Source: Pantoea alhagi
GTDB lineage: Bacteria > Pseudomonadota > Gammaproteobacteria > Enterobacterales > Enterobacteriaceae
Reading direction: 5' to 3'
DNA: 64,000 nt
NCBI RefSeq assembly: GCF_002101395.1
Contig: NZ_CP019706.1
Location: forward strand, 1,612,001-1,676,000
Shown: positions 24,768-34,403 of the stretch, piece after piece
Layout of the letters: every line of letters starts with the position of its first letter
How positions within the stretch are numbered: the stretch's first letter is position 1
Made by a program: the position numbers and the translations under genes
Notes under the pieces: model-generated
What the model saw: only the letters and a program-made list of their open reading frames with translations
What the model was told of the DNA's origin: nothing
Databases searched by the model: none

Positions 24768-26228
24768 CTAACGCTTCCAGCGACGCAGCAGGCGCTGCTT
24801 CAGACCGGTATCGAAGCGCCAGATATAATCGAAAATACGCAGGATGCCCGGCTTACCGTGTGCCGACAGGGCGACGGCATGAAAGCGCTGCTGATGCTGC
24901 TGTTGGTGATGTTTGATCGTTGTGATCAGCCCATCCGGCAGTCGCTGAGCAATAAAATCAGACACGATCACCGCATCCGCTTCCCGCCACGCTTCACCCT
25001 GCAAACGTTGCAGTACCGCCTCCAGACAGGCGGCGAGATCGGTGCCGCCGCGAAAGCGCTGGTTAAGGAAGCGAATCGCCTGAGCGATACCATCTTCCGC
25101 CGTCAGTTCATAGCCCACTACCTCATGCGCAAACAGCATGATATAGCAGCGACGTTTGTCTGCCAGCGCGACTTTGAGCAGGGCCAGACAGAACGCTTTT
25201 GCGCAGCGTTCATTAAAGCCACCCATTGAGCCGGAGGTATCTACGCAGACAATAAAGGGACCGCGCGGACATATTTCCTGTTGCTGATGTTTAACCGGGC
25301 GCTGCGTTACTTTCTCATGCCAGCTTTCACCCTGCAGGCGATAGGTCAGCAGACGTTTCTCAACCAGACGCCGGTAGAATTCCAGCTCCAGTTCACCGAT
25401 CCCCAGCGTCGCCAGTTCGGCAGGCAGCAGCCGCAGCACATCTTCGCTCTGATGCAGCCCGTTGACCTCCTCCGGCACGCTGGCAGGCTCGCGCATCTGC
25501 TGACGCAGCGCTTCCGGCGGTGCTTCTTGTGCCGGAACCGCCTTTGCGGCGCGGCTGCGGCCCAGTTGCTGTGCCAGCTTCATCAGCTCTGGCTGCCCGG
25601 CCAGGAACTCGCCATACTCCACCAGCCGCTGATAATCATGGTGCTGTAACGGCGCGGCGCTCATATCCCACAGACGGCCCGCGCAGGACTCCTGGTTTTC
25701 TGACAGTAACGGCGCCAGCTGCCCGCTGAGGGCCATACGTTGCTGCAGCTCAGCCAGCAGCGCTTCCCGCTGTTCCTCTAACAGCTGCTCATTCAGCGTC
25801 ATGGTTTGCAGCGTCAGACTGAGTCGCCAGCGCTGAAGAAACAGCATGTGCTGCGCCGGGCTTAACCGCTGACGATCGCTGTTGTCCGCCAGTGTTCGGG
25901 CCTGTTCCGCAAAAGGCGAAGCCAGTTTTTCGAGGTCGTTGAGCAAAGTAGGCAATGCGGCAGTAAAATGCAGTGGGTCAAAAGTTTGATAGTGCTGAAA
26001 CAGTTTAAACTCCTGATTCAGCGTAGCAGGCACCGGCGCCGCCTTTAAATGCGCAATGATTTCCGCTCTGCGGCCTGGCATTTCACGCATCAGCGCCTGC
26101 TTCATGCCGGGAAAGCTTTCAAAAAACAGTACCAGCTGCGGCGAAGCCATTAGCACAATCACCAGATCTTCAATCAGGTCTCCTTCGCTAATCGACAGCA
26201 GCGCGTTGAGCGTATCCAGAGAGATCAT
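24768..26228 (-). CDS. viaA: VWA-domain protein ViaA
   Basis: ViaA is the von Willebrand factor A partner of the RavA ATPase; together they influence respiratory complexes and aminoglycoside sensitivity in E. coli. The 486-residue protein has an alpha-helical N-terminal region and a C-terminal VWA domain with the metal-binding MIDAS motif DTSGS at 330-334, followed by GGTDLAACLE and DAVIVSDFIAQRLPD. Its ATG overlaps the ravA stop by 4 bp. The stop lies 130 bp from the asnC start, where asnA stands in E. coli. Confidence 0.96.
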   Translation of the reverse strand: MISLDTLNALLSISEGDLIEDLVIVLMASPQLVLFFESFPGMKQALMREMPGRRAEIIAHLKAAPVPATLNQEFKLFQHYQTFDPLHFTAALPTLLNDLEKLASPFAEQARTLADNSDRQRLSPAQHMLFLQRWRLSLTLQTMTLNEQLLEEQREALLAELQQRMALSGQLAPLLSENQESCAGRLWDMSAAPLQHHDYQRLVEYGEFLAGQPELMKLAQQLGRSRAAKAVPAQEAPPEALRQQMREPASVPEEVNGLHQSEDVLRLLPAELATLGIGELELEFYRRLVEKRLLTYRLQGESWHEKVTQRPVKHQQQEICPRGPFIVCVDTSGSMGGFNERCAKAFCLALLKVALADKRRCYIMLFAHEVVGYELTAEDGIAQAIRFLNQRFRGGTDLAACLEAVLQRLQGEAWREADAVIVSDFIAQRLPDGLITTIKHHQQQHQQRFHAVALSAHGKPGILRIFDYIWRFDTGLKQRLLRRWKR

Positions 26229-27721
26229 CGTCTGGCTTGTTTTAGCTGTTCAGCCACATCCTGCAGGCTATTTTCAATACGGGTCAGCCAGTCGTCGCTG
26301 ATAAACAGACAGCGCTGATGCTGAGTAAAGAGAGCGCGTTGGTTGCGCAGTTGCTCTTCCAGCGCGTCCAGCGCCTCGCTGATTTCCGCCGGTAGCGCGG
26401 CATGATCGAGGTCGCCGGGCAACGCCAGCCGGGACGATTGCAGGCTGACGTCGCGCAGCACCAGACAATCGCTGCTGTCTACCTGCAAATTCAGCGGCTG
26501 GGCGAAACCGATGCCGTTCAGTTTACCGCGCACCTCGCCCCCTTTTTGCAGCCACTGTTGCAGGGCATCGTGGGCGATGGTCACATGAGTAACCTGCATT
26601 TCATGCAGGACCAGCGGCTGTTGCAGCATCAACGTCAGCATCTCTGCGGTAAGCGAAGCAGGGAGTTCATAGTGCGCTTTGCGGCTAAATCTCCCGCCAT
26701 GCTTCTTGAGTTGAATTGCCCGATCGAGGCTTTGCTGCTGCGCCAGCGTCAGACGACGCGCTTTAATGCGCTGTAGCTGAATAAGCATCGACTGCTGCTG
26801 CCAGGCCTGCTGCGTCATTAACGTGTCGATTTCGCGATCCAACAGCGTCATTGAGGGGAGATCGTGCCACAGGCAATCTTTTAACAGGATCAGATCCACC
26901 GGCGCGATAGCCTGGCGGCCGCTGAAAAAGGCGCTGGCCTGCAGCAAATGAATCGCTTTTTTCCAGCGTCTGTCAGAGATATAAGGCGCATCCGGTAACG
27001 CTTCCAGCCGCTGACGCAGTTGATAAATCAGTTCGAATACTGGCTCCGGCAGTGCCACCTGCATGATACTGGCCTGCCACTGCTGATACTCTTCATCACT
27101 AATGCACAACGTGCTGTCTACAGGATTCGCGTTTTCATCCTGCTGGTGGATTAACATATTCCGGAAATTTTGCTTTTCATGGACGTTATCCAGCCACAGA
27201 CGAATCAGCATTCGGTCATAGAGCGCTTCCAGCCCGCTGTTTGCTTCAGGCAGTTCGTTGGAGGCGGTGACCAACAGCCGCATGGGTATCGTTTCTTCGC
27301 AATCACCGTTACGGAAGCGACGTTCATTGATAGCGGTAAGCAGCGTGTTGAGGATTGCAGGGCCCGCTTTCCAGATCTCATCCAGAAAAACGATTTCCGC
27401 GTCGGGAAGGTAACCTTTGGTGAGCCGTTGATAACGGCCTTCATCTTTCAGCGCCTGAATGGAAAGCGGGCCGAAAACCTCTTCCGGCGTGGAGAAGCGC
27501 GTCATCAAATATTCAAACGCGCGCGCATGTTGGAAAGCGAATTTCAGGCGGCGGGCAATCAGACTTTTGGCAATGCCAGGCGGACCAAGTAAAAAAACGC
27601 TTTCTCCGCTAAGCGCCGCCAGCAAACAAAGGCGAACAGCATGATGACGTTCATATAAGCCTTTTTCTAACGCATTGCTGAGACGAGAAATTCTTTCCGC
27701 CAGTAGATGTGGTTGAGCCAT
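26225..27721 (-). CDS. ravA: MoxR-family AAA+ ATPase RavA
   Basis: RavA is a hexameric MoxR-type AAA+ ATPase that in E. coli binds the inducible lysine decarboxylase LdcI and works with ViaA. The 498-residue protein has Walker A GPPGIAKS (46-53), Walker B EIVFLDEIWKAG, sensor 1 RLLVTASNELPE, and the C-terminal LARA-type region. It is divergent from kup and translationally coupled to viaA by a 4-bp overlap. Length matches E. coli. Confidence 0.97.
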   Translation of the reverse strand: MAQPHLLAERISRLSNALEKGLYERHHAVRLCLLAALSGESVFLLGPPGIAKSLIARRLKFAFQHARAFEYLMTRFSTPEEVFGPLSIQALKDEGRYQRLTKGYLPDAEIVFLDEIWKAGPAILNTLLTAINERRFRNGDCEETIPMRLLVTASNELPEANSGLEALYDRMLIRLWLDNVHEKQNFRNMLIHQQDENANPVDSTLCISDEEYQQWQASIMQVALPEPVFELIYQLRQRLEALPDAPYISDRRWKKAIHLLQASAFFSGRQAIAPVDLILLKDCLWHDLPSMTLLDREIDTLMTQQAWQQQSMLIQLQRIKARRLTLAQQQSLDRAIQLKKHGGRFSRKAHYELPASLTAEMLTLMLQQPLVLHEMQVTHVTIAHDALQQWLQKGGEVRGKLNGIGFAQPLNLQVDSSDCLVLRDVSLQSSRLALPGDLDHAALPAEISEALDALEEQLRNQRALFTQHQRCLFISDDWLTRIENSLQDVAEQLKQARR

Positions 27722-27986
27722 AATCAGTCAATTATCCTGTTACTACTGCACACGCAATACCCGATTAGCGAGCGCAAACACTACTGGCTATCATGCTTGA
27801 ATGCGTTGATAGTCGTCAGCTTTTTTATCGTGAAACGGTGAAGCGGCGCTTTTATTGCTTAAAGATGCCAAAAGCTGCCCAGGTTCAGGGGTGGGCTTTT
27901 GCAGAAAATTAGGCATACTGTGCGCTTTTTGATGGCTTGAGCCGTGCGCAGAGATGCGTTACTTCGCTCCAACAAAAGATGACATT
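27722..27986. other. Divergent region between ravA and kup
   Basis: No gene seen. A weak stem (GCCC about 27876 with GGGC about 27891, flanked by AAAAGC and TTTTGC) precedes kup and might be a leader structure. Promoters are expected for both directions but I cannot place them with confidence. Confidence 0.4.
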
Positions 27987-29855
27987 ATGAGCTCTGATAA
28001 GAAGCAGCCTCTCGCCGCCGTAACGCTGGCGGCAATAGGTGTGGTTTACGGGGATATTGGCACCAGTCCGCTTTACACCCTACGCGAGTGCCTGTCCGGG
28101 CAGTTTGGCTTTGGCGTAGAGCGAGGAGCCGTATTTGGCTTTTTATCGCTGATTTTCTGGTTGCTGATTCTGGTGGTGTCGCTGAAATATATCAGCTATG
28201 TCATGCGCGCCGATAATGCCGGAGAGGGGGGAATACTCACGCTGATGTCGCTGGCAGGCCGCAACACGGGCGGACGCGCGACCGCCGTGCTGGTCATTAT
28301 GGGGCTGATTGGCGGCAGTTTTTTTTATGGCGAAGTCGTAATTACGCCTGCTATTTCAGTGATGTCGGCCATTGAGGGTCTTGAAATCGCAGCGCCTTCG
28401 CTGGATGCCTATATTGTGCCGCTGTCGATTACCGTACTGACGCTGCTGTTTATTATTCAGAAACATGGCACCGGCATGGTTGGCAAGCTGTTTGCTCCGG
28501 TGATGCTGCTGTGGTTTGGCGTACTGGCGGTGCTGGGCGCACGCAGCATTTTTCATAACCCCGAAGTTCTGCAGGCGCTGAATCCCAGCTGGGCGGTGCA
28601 TTTCTTTCTTGAATATAAACAGGTTTCTTTCTTTGCGCTGGGCGCGGTGGTGCTGTCGATAACCGGCGTGGAAGCTCTGTATGCGGATATGGGGCACTTC
28701 GGTAAGATACCGATTCGTCTGGCCTGGTTTAGCGTTGTTCTTCCGTCGCTGGTGCTGAACTATTTCGGTCAGGGCGCGCTGCTGCTGGAGCATCCGGAAG
28801 CGATTAAAAACCCCTTTTTCCTGCTGGCGCCGGACTGGGCGCTGATTCCCATGTTGATTCTCGCTACGTTAGCCACGGTTATCGCCTCACAGGCGGTGAT
28901 CTCCGGCGTGTTTTCTCTGACGCGTCAGGCGGTACGCCTGGGTTATCTGCCGCCGATGCGCATTATTCATACTTCAGAAGAGGAGTCCGGCCAGATCTAT
29001 ATCCCGGTGATTAACTGGCTGCTCTACTATGCGGTGCTGATTGTGATTATCAGCTTCGAACACTCCAGCAATCTGGCGGCGGCTTACGGTATCGCCGTGA
29101 CCGGAACCATGATCCTGACGTCGATTCTGGTCTGTACGGTGGCGGTTAAAAACTGGCACTGGAACCGTCTGTTGGTGGGAGCAATCCTGTCAGGGCTGTT
29201 ATGTATTGATATTCCGCTTTTCTCGGCCAACCTGATTAAAGTTTTTTCCGGCGGCTGGCTGCCGCTCTGTCTGGGGCTGGCGATGTTTATCATCATGACC
29301 ACCTGGAAAAGCGAACGTTTCCGGTTGCTGCGCCGCATGCATGAGCACGGCAACTCCCTTGAGGCGATGATCGCTTCGCTGGAGAAATCGCCGCCGGTGC
29401 GCGTGCCGGGTACGGCGGTTTATATGTCGCGCGCGCTGAATGTTATTCCCTTTGCTCTGCTGCATAACCTGAAACATAACAAGGTGCTGCATGAGCGCGT
29501 GGTGCTACTGACGCTGCGTACCGAAGATGCGCCTTACGTGCATAACGTTCGCCGCGTGACCATTGAGCAGCTTTCGCCGACCTTCTGGCGTGTGGTAGGC
29601 AGCTATGGCTGGCGGGAAACGCCCAATATGGAAGAGATTTTCCATCGCTGCGGTCTGGAAGGGCTTAACTGCCGCATGACGGAAACCTCCTTCTTTATGT
29701 CGCACGAATCGCTGATCATTGGCAAACGACCCTGGTATTTGCATTTGCGCGGCAAGCTGTTCCTGGCCTTGCAGCGTAACGCGCTGCGCGCACCCGATCA
29801 GTTTGAGATCCCGCCGAACCGGGTGATTGAGCTGGGCACGCAGGTAGAAATCTAG
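27987..29855 (+). CDS. kup: Low-affinity potassium transporter Kup
   Basis: Kup (TrkD) takes up potassium, probably with protons, especially at low pH and high osmolarity. The 622-residue protein equals E. coli in length. Twelve hydrophobic segments are followed by a hydrophilic C-terminal domain of about 190 residues. The family signature GVVYGDIGTSPLYT lies near residue 20. The ATG at 27987 (MSSDKKQPLAAVTLAAIG) corresponds to the E. coli start; 11 in-frame upstream codons are leader. Gene order ravA-kup is ancestral. Confidence 0.97.
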   Translation: MSSDKKQPLAAVTLAAIGVVYGDIGTSPLYTLRECLSGQFGFGVERGAVFGFLSLIFWLLILVVSLKYISYVMRADNAGEGGILTLMSLAGRNTGGRATAVLVIMGLIGGSFFYGEVVITPAISVMSAIEGLEIAAPSLDAYIVPLSITVLTLLFIIQKHGTGMVGKLFAPVMLLWFGVLAVLGARSIFHNPEVLQALNPSWAVHFFLEYKQVSFFALGAVVLSITGVEALYADMGHFGKIPIRLAWFSVVLPSLVLNYFGQGALLLEHPEAIKNPFFLLAPDWALIPMLILATLATVIASQAVISGVFSLTRQAVRLGYLPPMRIIHTSEEESGQIYIPVINWLLYYAVLIVIISFEHSSNLAAAYGIAVTGTMILTSILVCTVAVKNWHWNRLLVGAILSGLLCIDIPLFSANLIKVFSGGWLPLCLGLAMFIIMTTWKSERFRLLRRMHEHGNSLEAMIASLEKSPPVRVPGTAVYMSRALNVIPFALLHNLKHNKVLHERVVLLTLRTEDAPYVHNVRRVTIEQLSPTFWRVVGSYGWRETPNMEEIFHRCGLEGLNCRMTETSFFMSHESLIIGKRPWYLHLRGKLFLALQRNALRAPDQFEIPPNRVIELGTQVEI

Positions 29856-29868
29856 CGGACAGCTCGGC

Positions 29869-29888
29869 CCGCGCCGTCCATGGCGCGG
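29869..29888 (+). terminator. Weak terminator-like hairpin after kup
   Basis: CCGCGCC (29869-29875) pairs with GGCGCGG (29882-29888) 14 bp past the kup stop. Only a short, interrupted U stretch follows, so termination there is uncertain. Confidence 0.4.
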
Positions 29889-30008
29889 GGCGCTTTACTC
29901 TTATGCCTGAACTTCCCCGCGCTTTGGATTTCCGCGTTGTCTGAAAATGAGGTACATCGATTTTTTATGGCTATTTAATATTATCCATAAAGACATCCAT
30001 ATTTTTTC

Positions 30009-31358
30009 TTATGGCAGATCGAACGTCACGCGGAAGCCGCCTTGCGGTCGATTCGCCAGCCGGATCTGCATGCCGTGTATCGCGGCGATATGCTGTACGA
30101 TCGATAGTCCCAGCCCGCTGCCCGATTTCTCCTGTCCTGGCGGACGGTAAAAACGTTCGCCGATGCGCTGCAGCGCCTCTTCACTAACGCCTAGTCCGTT
30201 ATCGCTTATCTCCAGCTGTTGTTGACGCAGCGTCACCGTCACCGTGCCGCCGCGACGTCCGTAACGAATGGCATTATCCAGCAGATTACGCAGCAGCAGC
30301 GAGAGCAGCAGCGCATGTCCCTGATAAGGAAAGCGTTCGCCCACCAGGTTTTCCAGCCGCAGGGTAATGCCGGCGCGCTGCGCGACGCTATCCTGTTCCA
30401 CAATCGCCTGCTGCGTCAGCTGCGCTAAATCGACCGTTTCACTTTCCGCCAGCGTTCGCTGCGCATCCAGACGGGAAAGCGTTAGCAACTGATCCACCAG
30501 TCGCGTGGCACGATCGATACCGGCGTCCAGATTGACCAGCGCATGCTGACGCATCTCTGCATCGTCATGTGCCAGTTGCACTACTTCGCTTTGCACTTTT
30601 AGCGCCGCCAGCGGACTGCGTAACTCATGCGCGGCATCGGAAGTAAAACGCCTTTCACGTTGCAGCATCTGATGAATGCGCGAAAAGAGGCCATTCAGGG
30701 CATCAACCATCGGCCTGACTTCAGAGGGCAGCCTGGCGGCATTAAGGGAGGCGCTATCATCCGGCAAGCGGCGCTGAAGCTGGTGGGCTATCTGTTTTAA
30801 CGGTGCCAGCTCGCGTTGCAGCAGCCATAGCAGCAGGATAAGCATCAGCGGTAAGGCGAATAGCCACGGCAGCAGCGTGCTGCGTACCACCGCGCCGGTC
30901 ATTTCATCGCGATATTCCCACTCCTGACCTACGGCCACCACATACTGCCCATCGGGCGTATTCAGCCAGACCATACGCCAGAGATCGTCATCATCACGCA
31001 GACTTCCGTCGCGAAAACCGCGATAATTTGGCTCAAAAAGAAAATCTTTGCCCTTCTCGCCGTCGTCAAATACCCGCTTTCCTGCACGATTAAAAATGGC
31101 GAAAGCCAGCGCATCGTCCTCCTGCTGGCCACGATGATCGGACAACACTTTTTTCGTCGCGGGCAGCGTGGCGCGGTTCAGCTCCGCCGGGTTAAGGGTA
31201 ATTAGCCGCTTAGCAAACAACATCTGTTGTGTATCAAACAGCTCGTTAATGGTATGACGTGCCTGGAACCAGGCGCTGATGCTCGCCGCTCCCCAGCAGA
31301 TCGCCGTTAACAGCAAAAAGCCGCTCATCAGCCGGGCGCGCAGGCTCATCTGTTTCAT
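30009..31358 (-). CDS. qseC: Two-component sensor histidine kinase QseC
   Basis: QseC is an inner-membrane sensor kinase for QseB, described in E. coli and Salmonella as responding to adrenergic hormones and autoinducer-3 and as a QseB phosphatase. The 449-residue protein has two membrane helices around a periplasmic domain (with FDTQQMLFAKRL and VVAVGQEWEYRDE), a HAMP-like linker, phospho-acceptor His244 in RRFTSDAAHELRSPL, and ATPase boxes DNAIRYG and GSGLGLSIV. Its start overlaps qseB by 4 bp. In E. coli it is at a different chromosomal place, next to ygiW. Confidence 0.94.
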   Translation of the reverse strand: MKQMSLRARLMSGFLLLTAICWGAASISAWFQARHTINELFDTQQMLFAKRLITLNPAELNRATLPATKKVLSDHRGQQEDDALAFAIFNRAGKRVFDDGEKGKDFLFEPNYRGFRDGSLRDDDDLWRMVWLNTPDGQYVVAVGQEWEYRDEMTGAVVRSTLLPWLFALPLMLILLLWLLQRELAPLKQIAHQLQRRLPDDSASLNAARLPSEVRPMVDALNGLFSRIHQMLQRERRFTSDAAHELRSPLAALKVQSEVVQLAHDDAEMRQHALVNLDAGIDRATRLVDQLLTLSRLDAQRTLAESETVDLAQLTQQAIVEQDSVAQRAGITLRLENLVGERFPYQGHALLLSLLLRNLLDNAIRYGRRGGTVTVTLRQQQLEISDNGLGVSEEALQRIGERFYRPPGQEKSGSGLGLSIVQHIAAIHGMQIRLANRPQGGFRVTFDLP

Positions 31359-32017
31359 GGCGTTGCTCCCAGCGTATAGCCCACACCATGCACCGTGCGA
31401 ATAAAAGCACTGCCCAGCTTTTTACGCAGATGGTGAATATGTACTTCTACCGCGTTACTGGAAACATCCTGATCCCAACTGTAAAGCTTCTCCTCCAGCT
31501 GTGCCCGCGTCAGCACCCGTCCTGCATTGAGCATAAACAGCTCCAGCAGCGCCAGCTCGCGCGGCTTCAGTTCGATCAGCTCATTATCCAGCGTGACGGT
31601 ACGCGCAGCGGGATCAAGCGTCAGCGCGCCGTGGGTTAAGGTAGGCTGTAACTGGCCGTGGCGTCGACGGATCAACGCCTGCAGGCGTGCCGCCACCTCA
31701 CTCAACGCAAAAGGCTTGCAGAGATAATCATCCGCGCCCTGCTGCAACCCCTCTACCCGCTGCGCCACCGCATCGCGTGCGGTTAAAATCAGTACCGGAA
31801 TATCTTCGCCGTGGCTACGCCAGCTGCGCAAAATATCCATACCGTCGCGCTGTGGCAGGCTGAGATCCAGCACAACGGCATCATAGGTGGCTGCCTTTAG
31901 CGCTGCTATTCCCTGCTCGCCATCCATTATCCAGTCAACGCTAAAACCCAGCTTGCCCAGCCCGGCTTTGATGCCATCACCAATTAAACGATCGTCTTCA
32001 ATTAACAGAATACGCAT
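31355..32017 (-). CDS. qseB: Two-component response regulator QseB
   Basis: An OmpR/PhoB-type regulator of 220 residues (E. coli QseB 219). The receiver domain has the acidic pocket EDD (7-9) and phospho-acceptor Asp51 in VVLDLSLPQRDG. The winged helix carries ELKPRELALLELFMLNAGRVLTRAQLEE and VHIHHLRKKLG. It is the first gene of qseBC and divergent from ygiW, with a QseB/PmrA-type direct repeat between them. Confidence 0.94.
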   Translation of the reverse strand: MRILLIEDDRLIGDGIKAGLGKLGFSVDWIMDGEQGIAALKAATYDAVVLDLSLPQRDGMDILRSWRSHGEDIPVLILTARDAVAQRVEGLQQGADDYLCKPFALSEVAARLQALIRRRHGQLQPTLTHGALTLDPAARTVTLDNELIELKPRELALLELFMLNAGRVLTRAQLEEKLYSWDQDVSSNAVEVHIHHLRKKLGSAFIRTVHGVGYTLGATP

Positions 32018-32131
32018 GGGGGTTCCCGATCTCTCTCACTGTCGCCGTTATACGGAAAAAACGCTTCGCTTGTACAGAAGAAGGGGGCAAATGTTGCGAC
32101 CAGACAACAAACGCATAAAAAGATGGACTCA

Positions 32132-32148
32132 CTTAAGATCCTGTTAAG
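32132..32148. promoter_or_regulatory. QseB/PmrA-type box between qseB and ygiW
   Basis: CTTAAG (32132-32137) and GTTAAG (32143-32148) form a direct repeat with 5-bp spacing, the pattern of PmrA and QseB sites (cTTAAt-N5-cTTAAt). It is 115 bp from qseB and 59 bp from ygiW, so it could control both. Confidence 0.6.
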
Positions 32149-32206
32149 AACCCTGTGCTGTACTTAGAAGCCTCTATCCGAGCCATTAACAAACGAGGGA
32201 AATTCA

Positions 32207-32602
32207 ATGAAGAAGCATGTTGCAATGGTTGCGATTGTCGCTCTGTTCACAATGCCGGCACTGGCGGCGCAGACCGGTGGTTTTGTCGATCCGAACGCAC
32301 CGCATACCCAGACCCAGAAAGGCGGCTTTAAAGGCCCACAAAATGTGGTCACGGTAAAAGAAGCCAAAGAGATGAAGGATGACAGCTGGATTACCGTACG
32401 CGGCAATATTGTTAAGCGCCTCAGCGACGATGACTATCTGTTCCAGGATGCAACCGGCACACTTTCAGTAGAGATCGATGAGGAAGACTGGAAAGGCCAG
32501 AGCATAAGTCCTGGAGATAAAGTTGAGCTACAGGGCGAACTGGATAAAGCCTTTAACGATGCGCAGCTGGAAGTTAAACAGGTACGTAAAATCCAGGGTT
32601 AA
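32207..32602 (+). CDS. ygiW: Periplasmic BOF-family stress protein YgiW
   Basis: YgiW (VisP in Salmonella) is a periplasmic OB-fold (BOF) protein linked to hydrogen peroxide, cadmium and acid stress and induced by QseB. The 131-residue precursor has a signal peptide with cleavage expected after PALA (residue 20), then a glycine-rich segment (TGGFVDPNAP, GGFKGP) and the OB-fold core (DDSWITVRGNIVKRLSDDDYLFQDATGTLSVEID). It is divergent from qseBC, the same arrangement as in E. coli. Its end overlaps the convergent LysR gene by 4 bp. Confidence 0.94.
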   Translation: MKKHVAMVAIVALFTMPALAAQTGGFVDPNAPHTQTQKGGFKGPQNVVTVKEAKEMKDDSWITVRGNIVKRLSDDDYLFQDATGTLSVEIDEEDWKGQSISPGDKVELQGELDKAFNDAQLEVKQVRKIQG

Positions 32603-33495
32603 GTATCAACGTTCAGCTGCTGCGTTAGCGTATCCAACAGATGCTGCAACGTTGGTGAACGATCCCAGCGTCGCCAGGCCAGCGCAATATCGGTGGTCAG
32701 CGACGCCTCCTGACAAGGATGGAAGCTGATATCAGGCATTGCGACGCAGCTAAGCGATTGTGGCACCAGCGCAAAGCCAAACCCGGCTGAAACCATGCCG
32801 ATAATCGAAGAGAGCTGCGGCGCATGCGGCCCGGTTTGTGGCTGAAAGCCCGCCCGCACACAGGCGCTGATAATGGATTCATACAGGCTGGGCGCAATCT
32901 CCCATGGAAACATTACCATTGGCGTATCGCTGAGCTGACTTAGCGAAATTTCCTGCTTTGTGCTGAGCGGATGAGCGTTATGCAGGACAATTTGCATCTT
33001 TTCGCTGGCGATCAGCTTGAGGTTAAAGGTCTTGCTGGTTTCACAGGGCAGGCGGACAAAAGCGGCATCCAGCAATCCCTCCTGAAGATCCTGCATCAGT
33101 GAAGACATACTGGCCTCACGAGGCAACAGCGTTACCGAGGGAAACTGTTGTTGAAAAGTCTGTAGCAGGCGGAAAATATCCTGATGAAAGGCCACCGAGC
33201 TGGCAAAACCCAGCGACAGCTTACCCGTAACGCCCCGCGCAATGCCTTTCGCTTTTTCCAGCGCATGTCCGGTTAAATCAAGGATCTGACAGGCATCCTG
33301 ATAAAACGCCTCCCCGGCCTCTGTGAGTTCCACGCCTCGTGTCAGCCGCTTTAGCAGCGGCGTCCCTATCTCTCGCTCCAGACGCAATATTTGCTGGCTT
33401 AACGGCGGCTGGGAAATCCCCAGCATCTCAGCCGCGCGAGTGAAGTTACGCGTCTGCGCAACAGCGACGAAATAACGAAGATACCGTAGTTCCAT
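32599..33495 (-). CDS. budR: LysR-family regulator of acetoin/butanediol genes (BudR/AlsR-like)
   Basis: A 298-residue LysR-type regulator: N-terminal helix-turn-helix (MELRYLRYFVAVAQTRNFTRAAEMLGISQPPLSQQILRLERE) and a periplasmic-binding-protein-like effector domain. It is divergent from budABC, the classical position of BudR in Klebsiella/Serratia and AlsR in Bacillus, which activate acetolactate-pathway genes in response to acetate and low pH. Assignment rests on position plus family likeness; the effector here is inferred. Confidence 0.85.
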   Translation of the reverse strand: MELRYLRYFVAVAQTRNFTRAAEMLGISQPPLSQQILRLEREIGTPLLKRLTRGVELTEAGEAFYQDACQILDLTGHALEKAKGIARGVTGKLSLGFASSVAFHQDIFRLLQTFQQQFPSVTLLPREASMSSLMQDLQEGLLDAAFVRLPCETSKTFNLKLIASEKMQIVLHNAHPLSTKQEISLSQLSDTPMVMFPWEIAPSLYESIISACVRAGFQPQTGPHAPQLSSIIGMVSAGFGFALVPQSLSCVAMPDISFHPCQEASLTTDIALAWRRWDRSPTLQHLLDTLTQQLNVDT

Positions 33496-33562
33496 ATCTA
33501 AAACGTCTCAAAGTGAAGGGCTTTCTGTATTGGATTCTCCCACTGAATAGCGCGAACATATA

Positions 33563-33578
33563 GTTAAACAGTGTTAAC
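33563..33578. promoter_or_regulatory. Candidate BudR site in the bud promoter region
   Basis: GTTAA (33563-33567) and TTAAC (33574-33578) form an inverted repeat 23 bp before the budA start, with a T-N11-A core typical of LysR targets. No experimental counterpart is known to me. Confidence 0.35.
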
Positions 33579-33600
33579 CTTTTGTGCAGAGGGGAGAATC

Positions 33601-34383
33601 ATGTCACATTCTGTAACTGATTGTTCATGCGAGAAACAGCTTGCTGAAACCATCAGTGCGCTGCGCGAGGAACAACCAGAAAGCGTAATCTATCAGACCT
33701 CGCTGATGAGCGCTCTGCTGAGCGGCGTTTATGAAGGTTCGAAAACCATTGCCGATCTGCTGAAGAAAGGAGATTTCGGCCTGGGAACCTTTAATCACCT
33801 TGATGGTGAGATGATCGCTTTTAACAGCAACGTATATCAACTGCGCGCCGATGGCAGCGCCAATGCGGCCCAGCCTGATCAACGTACGCCGTTTGCCGTA
33901 ATGACCTTTTTCCGTCCGCAGTATCAGCATCGTTTTAGTGGCGTTGCCGATCGCGATGCGGTGCATGAAATCATTAATCAGCAAATCGTATCGGATAACC
34001 AGTTCTGTGCGTTGCGCATTGATGGCCGTTTTCACCAGGTTCAGACGCGTACCGTGCCCTGCCAGCATCGTCCTTATAAACCGATGATGGAGGCTATTGA
34101 ACAACAGCCAACCTTCCATTTTAACCAGCGCGATGGCGTATTGATTGGCTTTCGCACGCCGCAGTATATGCAGGGCATTAACGTAGCGGGCTATCACGAA
34201 CACTTCATTACCGATGACCGTCAGGGCGGCGGTCATGTACTCGATTATAGCCTGGAGTCTGGCGTACTGACCTTCGGTGCCATTAGCAAGCTGGTAATCG
34301 ATCTGCCGGACGATCGTGACTTCTTACAGGCCGATCTCAACCCGGACGATCTCGACAGCGCCATTCGCGCCGTAGAAAGCTGA
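33601..34383 (+). CDS. budA: Alpha-acetolactate decarboxylase BudA
   Basis: BudA decarboxylates (S)-2-acetolactate to (R)-acetoin in the 2,3-butanediol fermentation pathway. The 260-residue protein has the zinc-binding histidines in YHEHFITDDRQGGGHVLD and the conserved early segment TSLMSALLSGVYEG. The ATG at 33601 follows a strong site (AGGGGAG); ten codons upstream in frame are rejected. It is first in budABC. Confidence 0.96.
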   Translation: MSHSVTDCSCEKQLAETISALREEQPESVIYQTSLMSALLSGVYEGSKTIADLLKKGDFGLGTFNHLDGEMIAFNSNVYQLRADGSANAAQPDQRTPFAVMTFFRPQYQHRFSGVADRDAVHEIINQQIVSDNQFCALRIDGRFHQVQTRTVPCQHRPYKPMMEAIEQQPTFHFNQRDGVLIGFRTPQYMQGINVAGYHEHFITDDRQGGGHVLDYSLESGVLTFGAISKLVIDLPDDRDFLQADLNPDDLDSAIRAVES

Positions 34384-34403
34384 ATCCCGCCACAGGAGAA
34401 AAA

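Noticed and set aside
27868..27903. Leader structure before kup as a c-di-AMP riboswitch
   Set aside because: The stem is weak and none of the conserved riboswitch cores can be recognised; c-di-AMP switches are not expected in this group.
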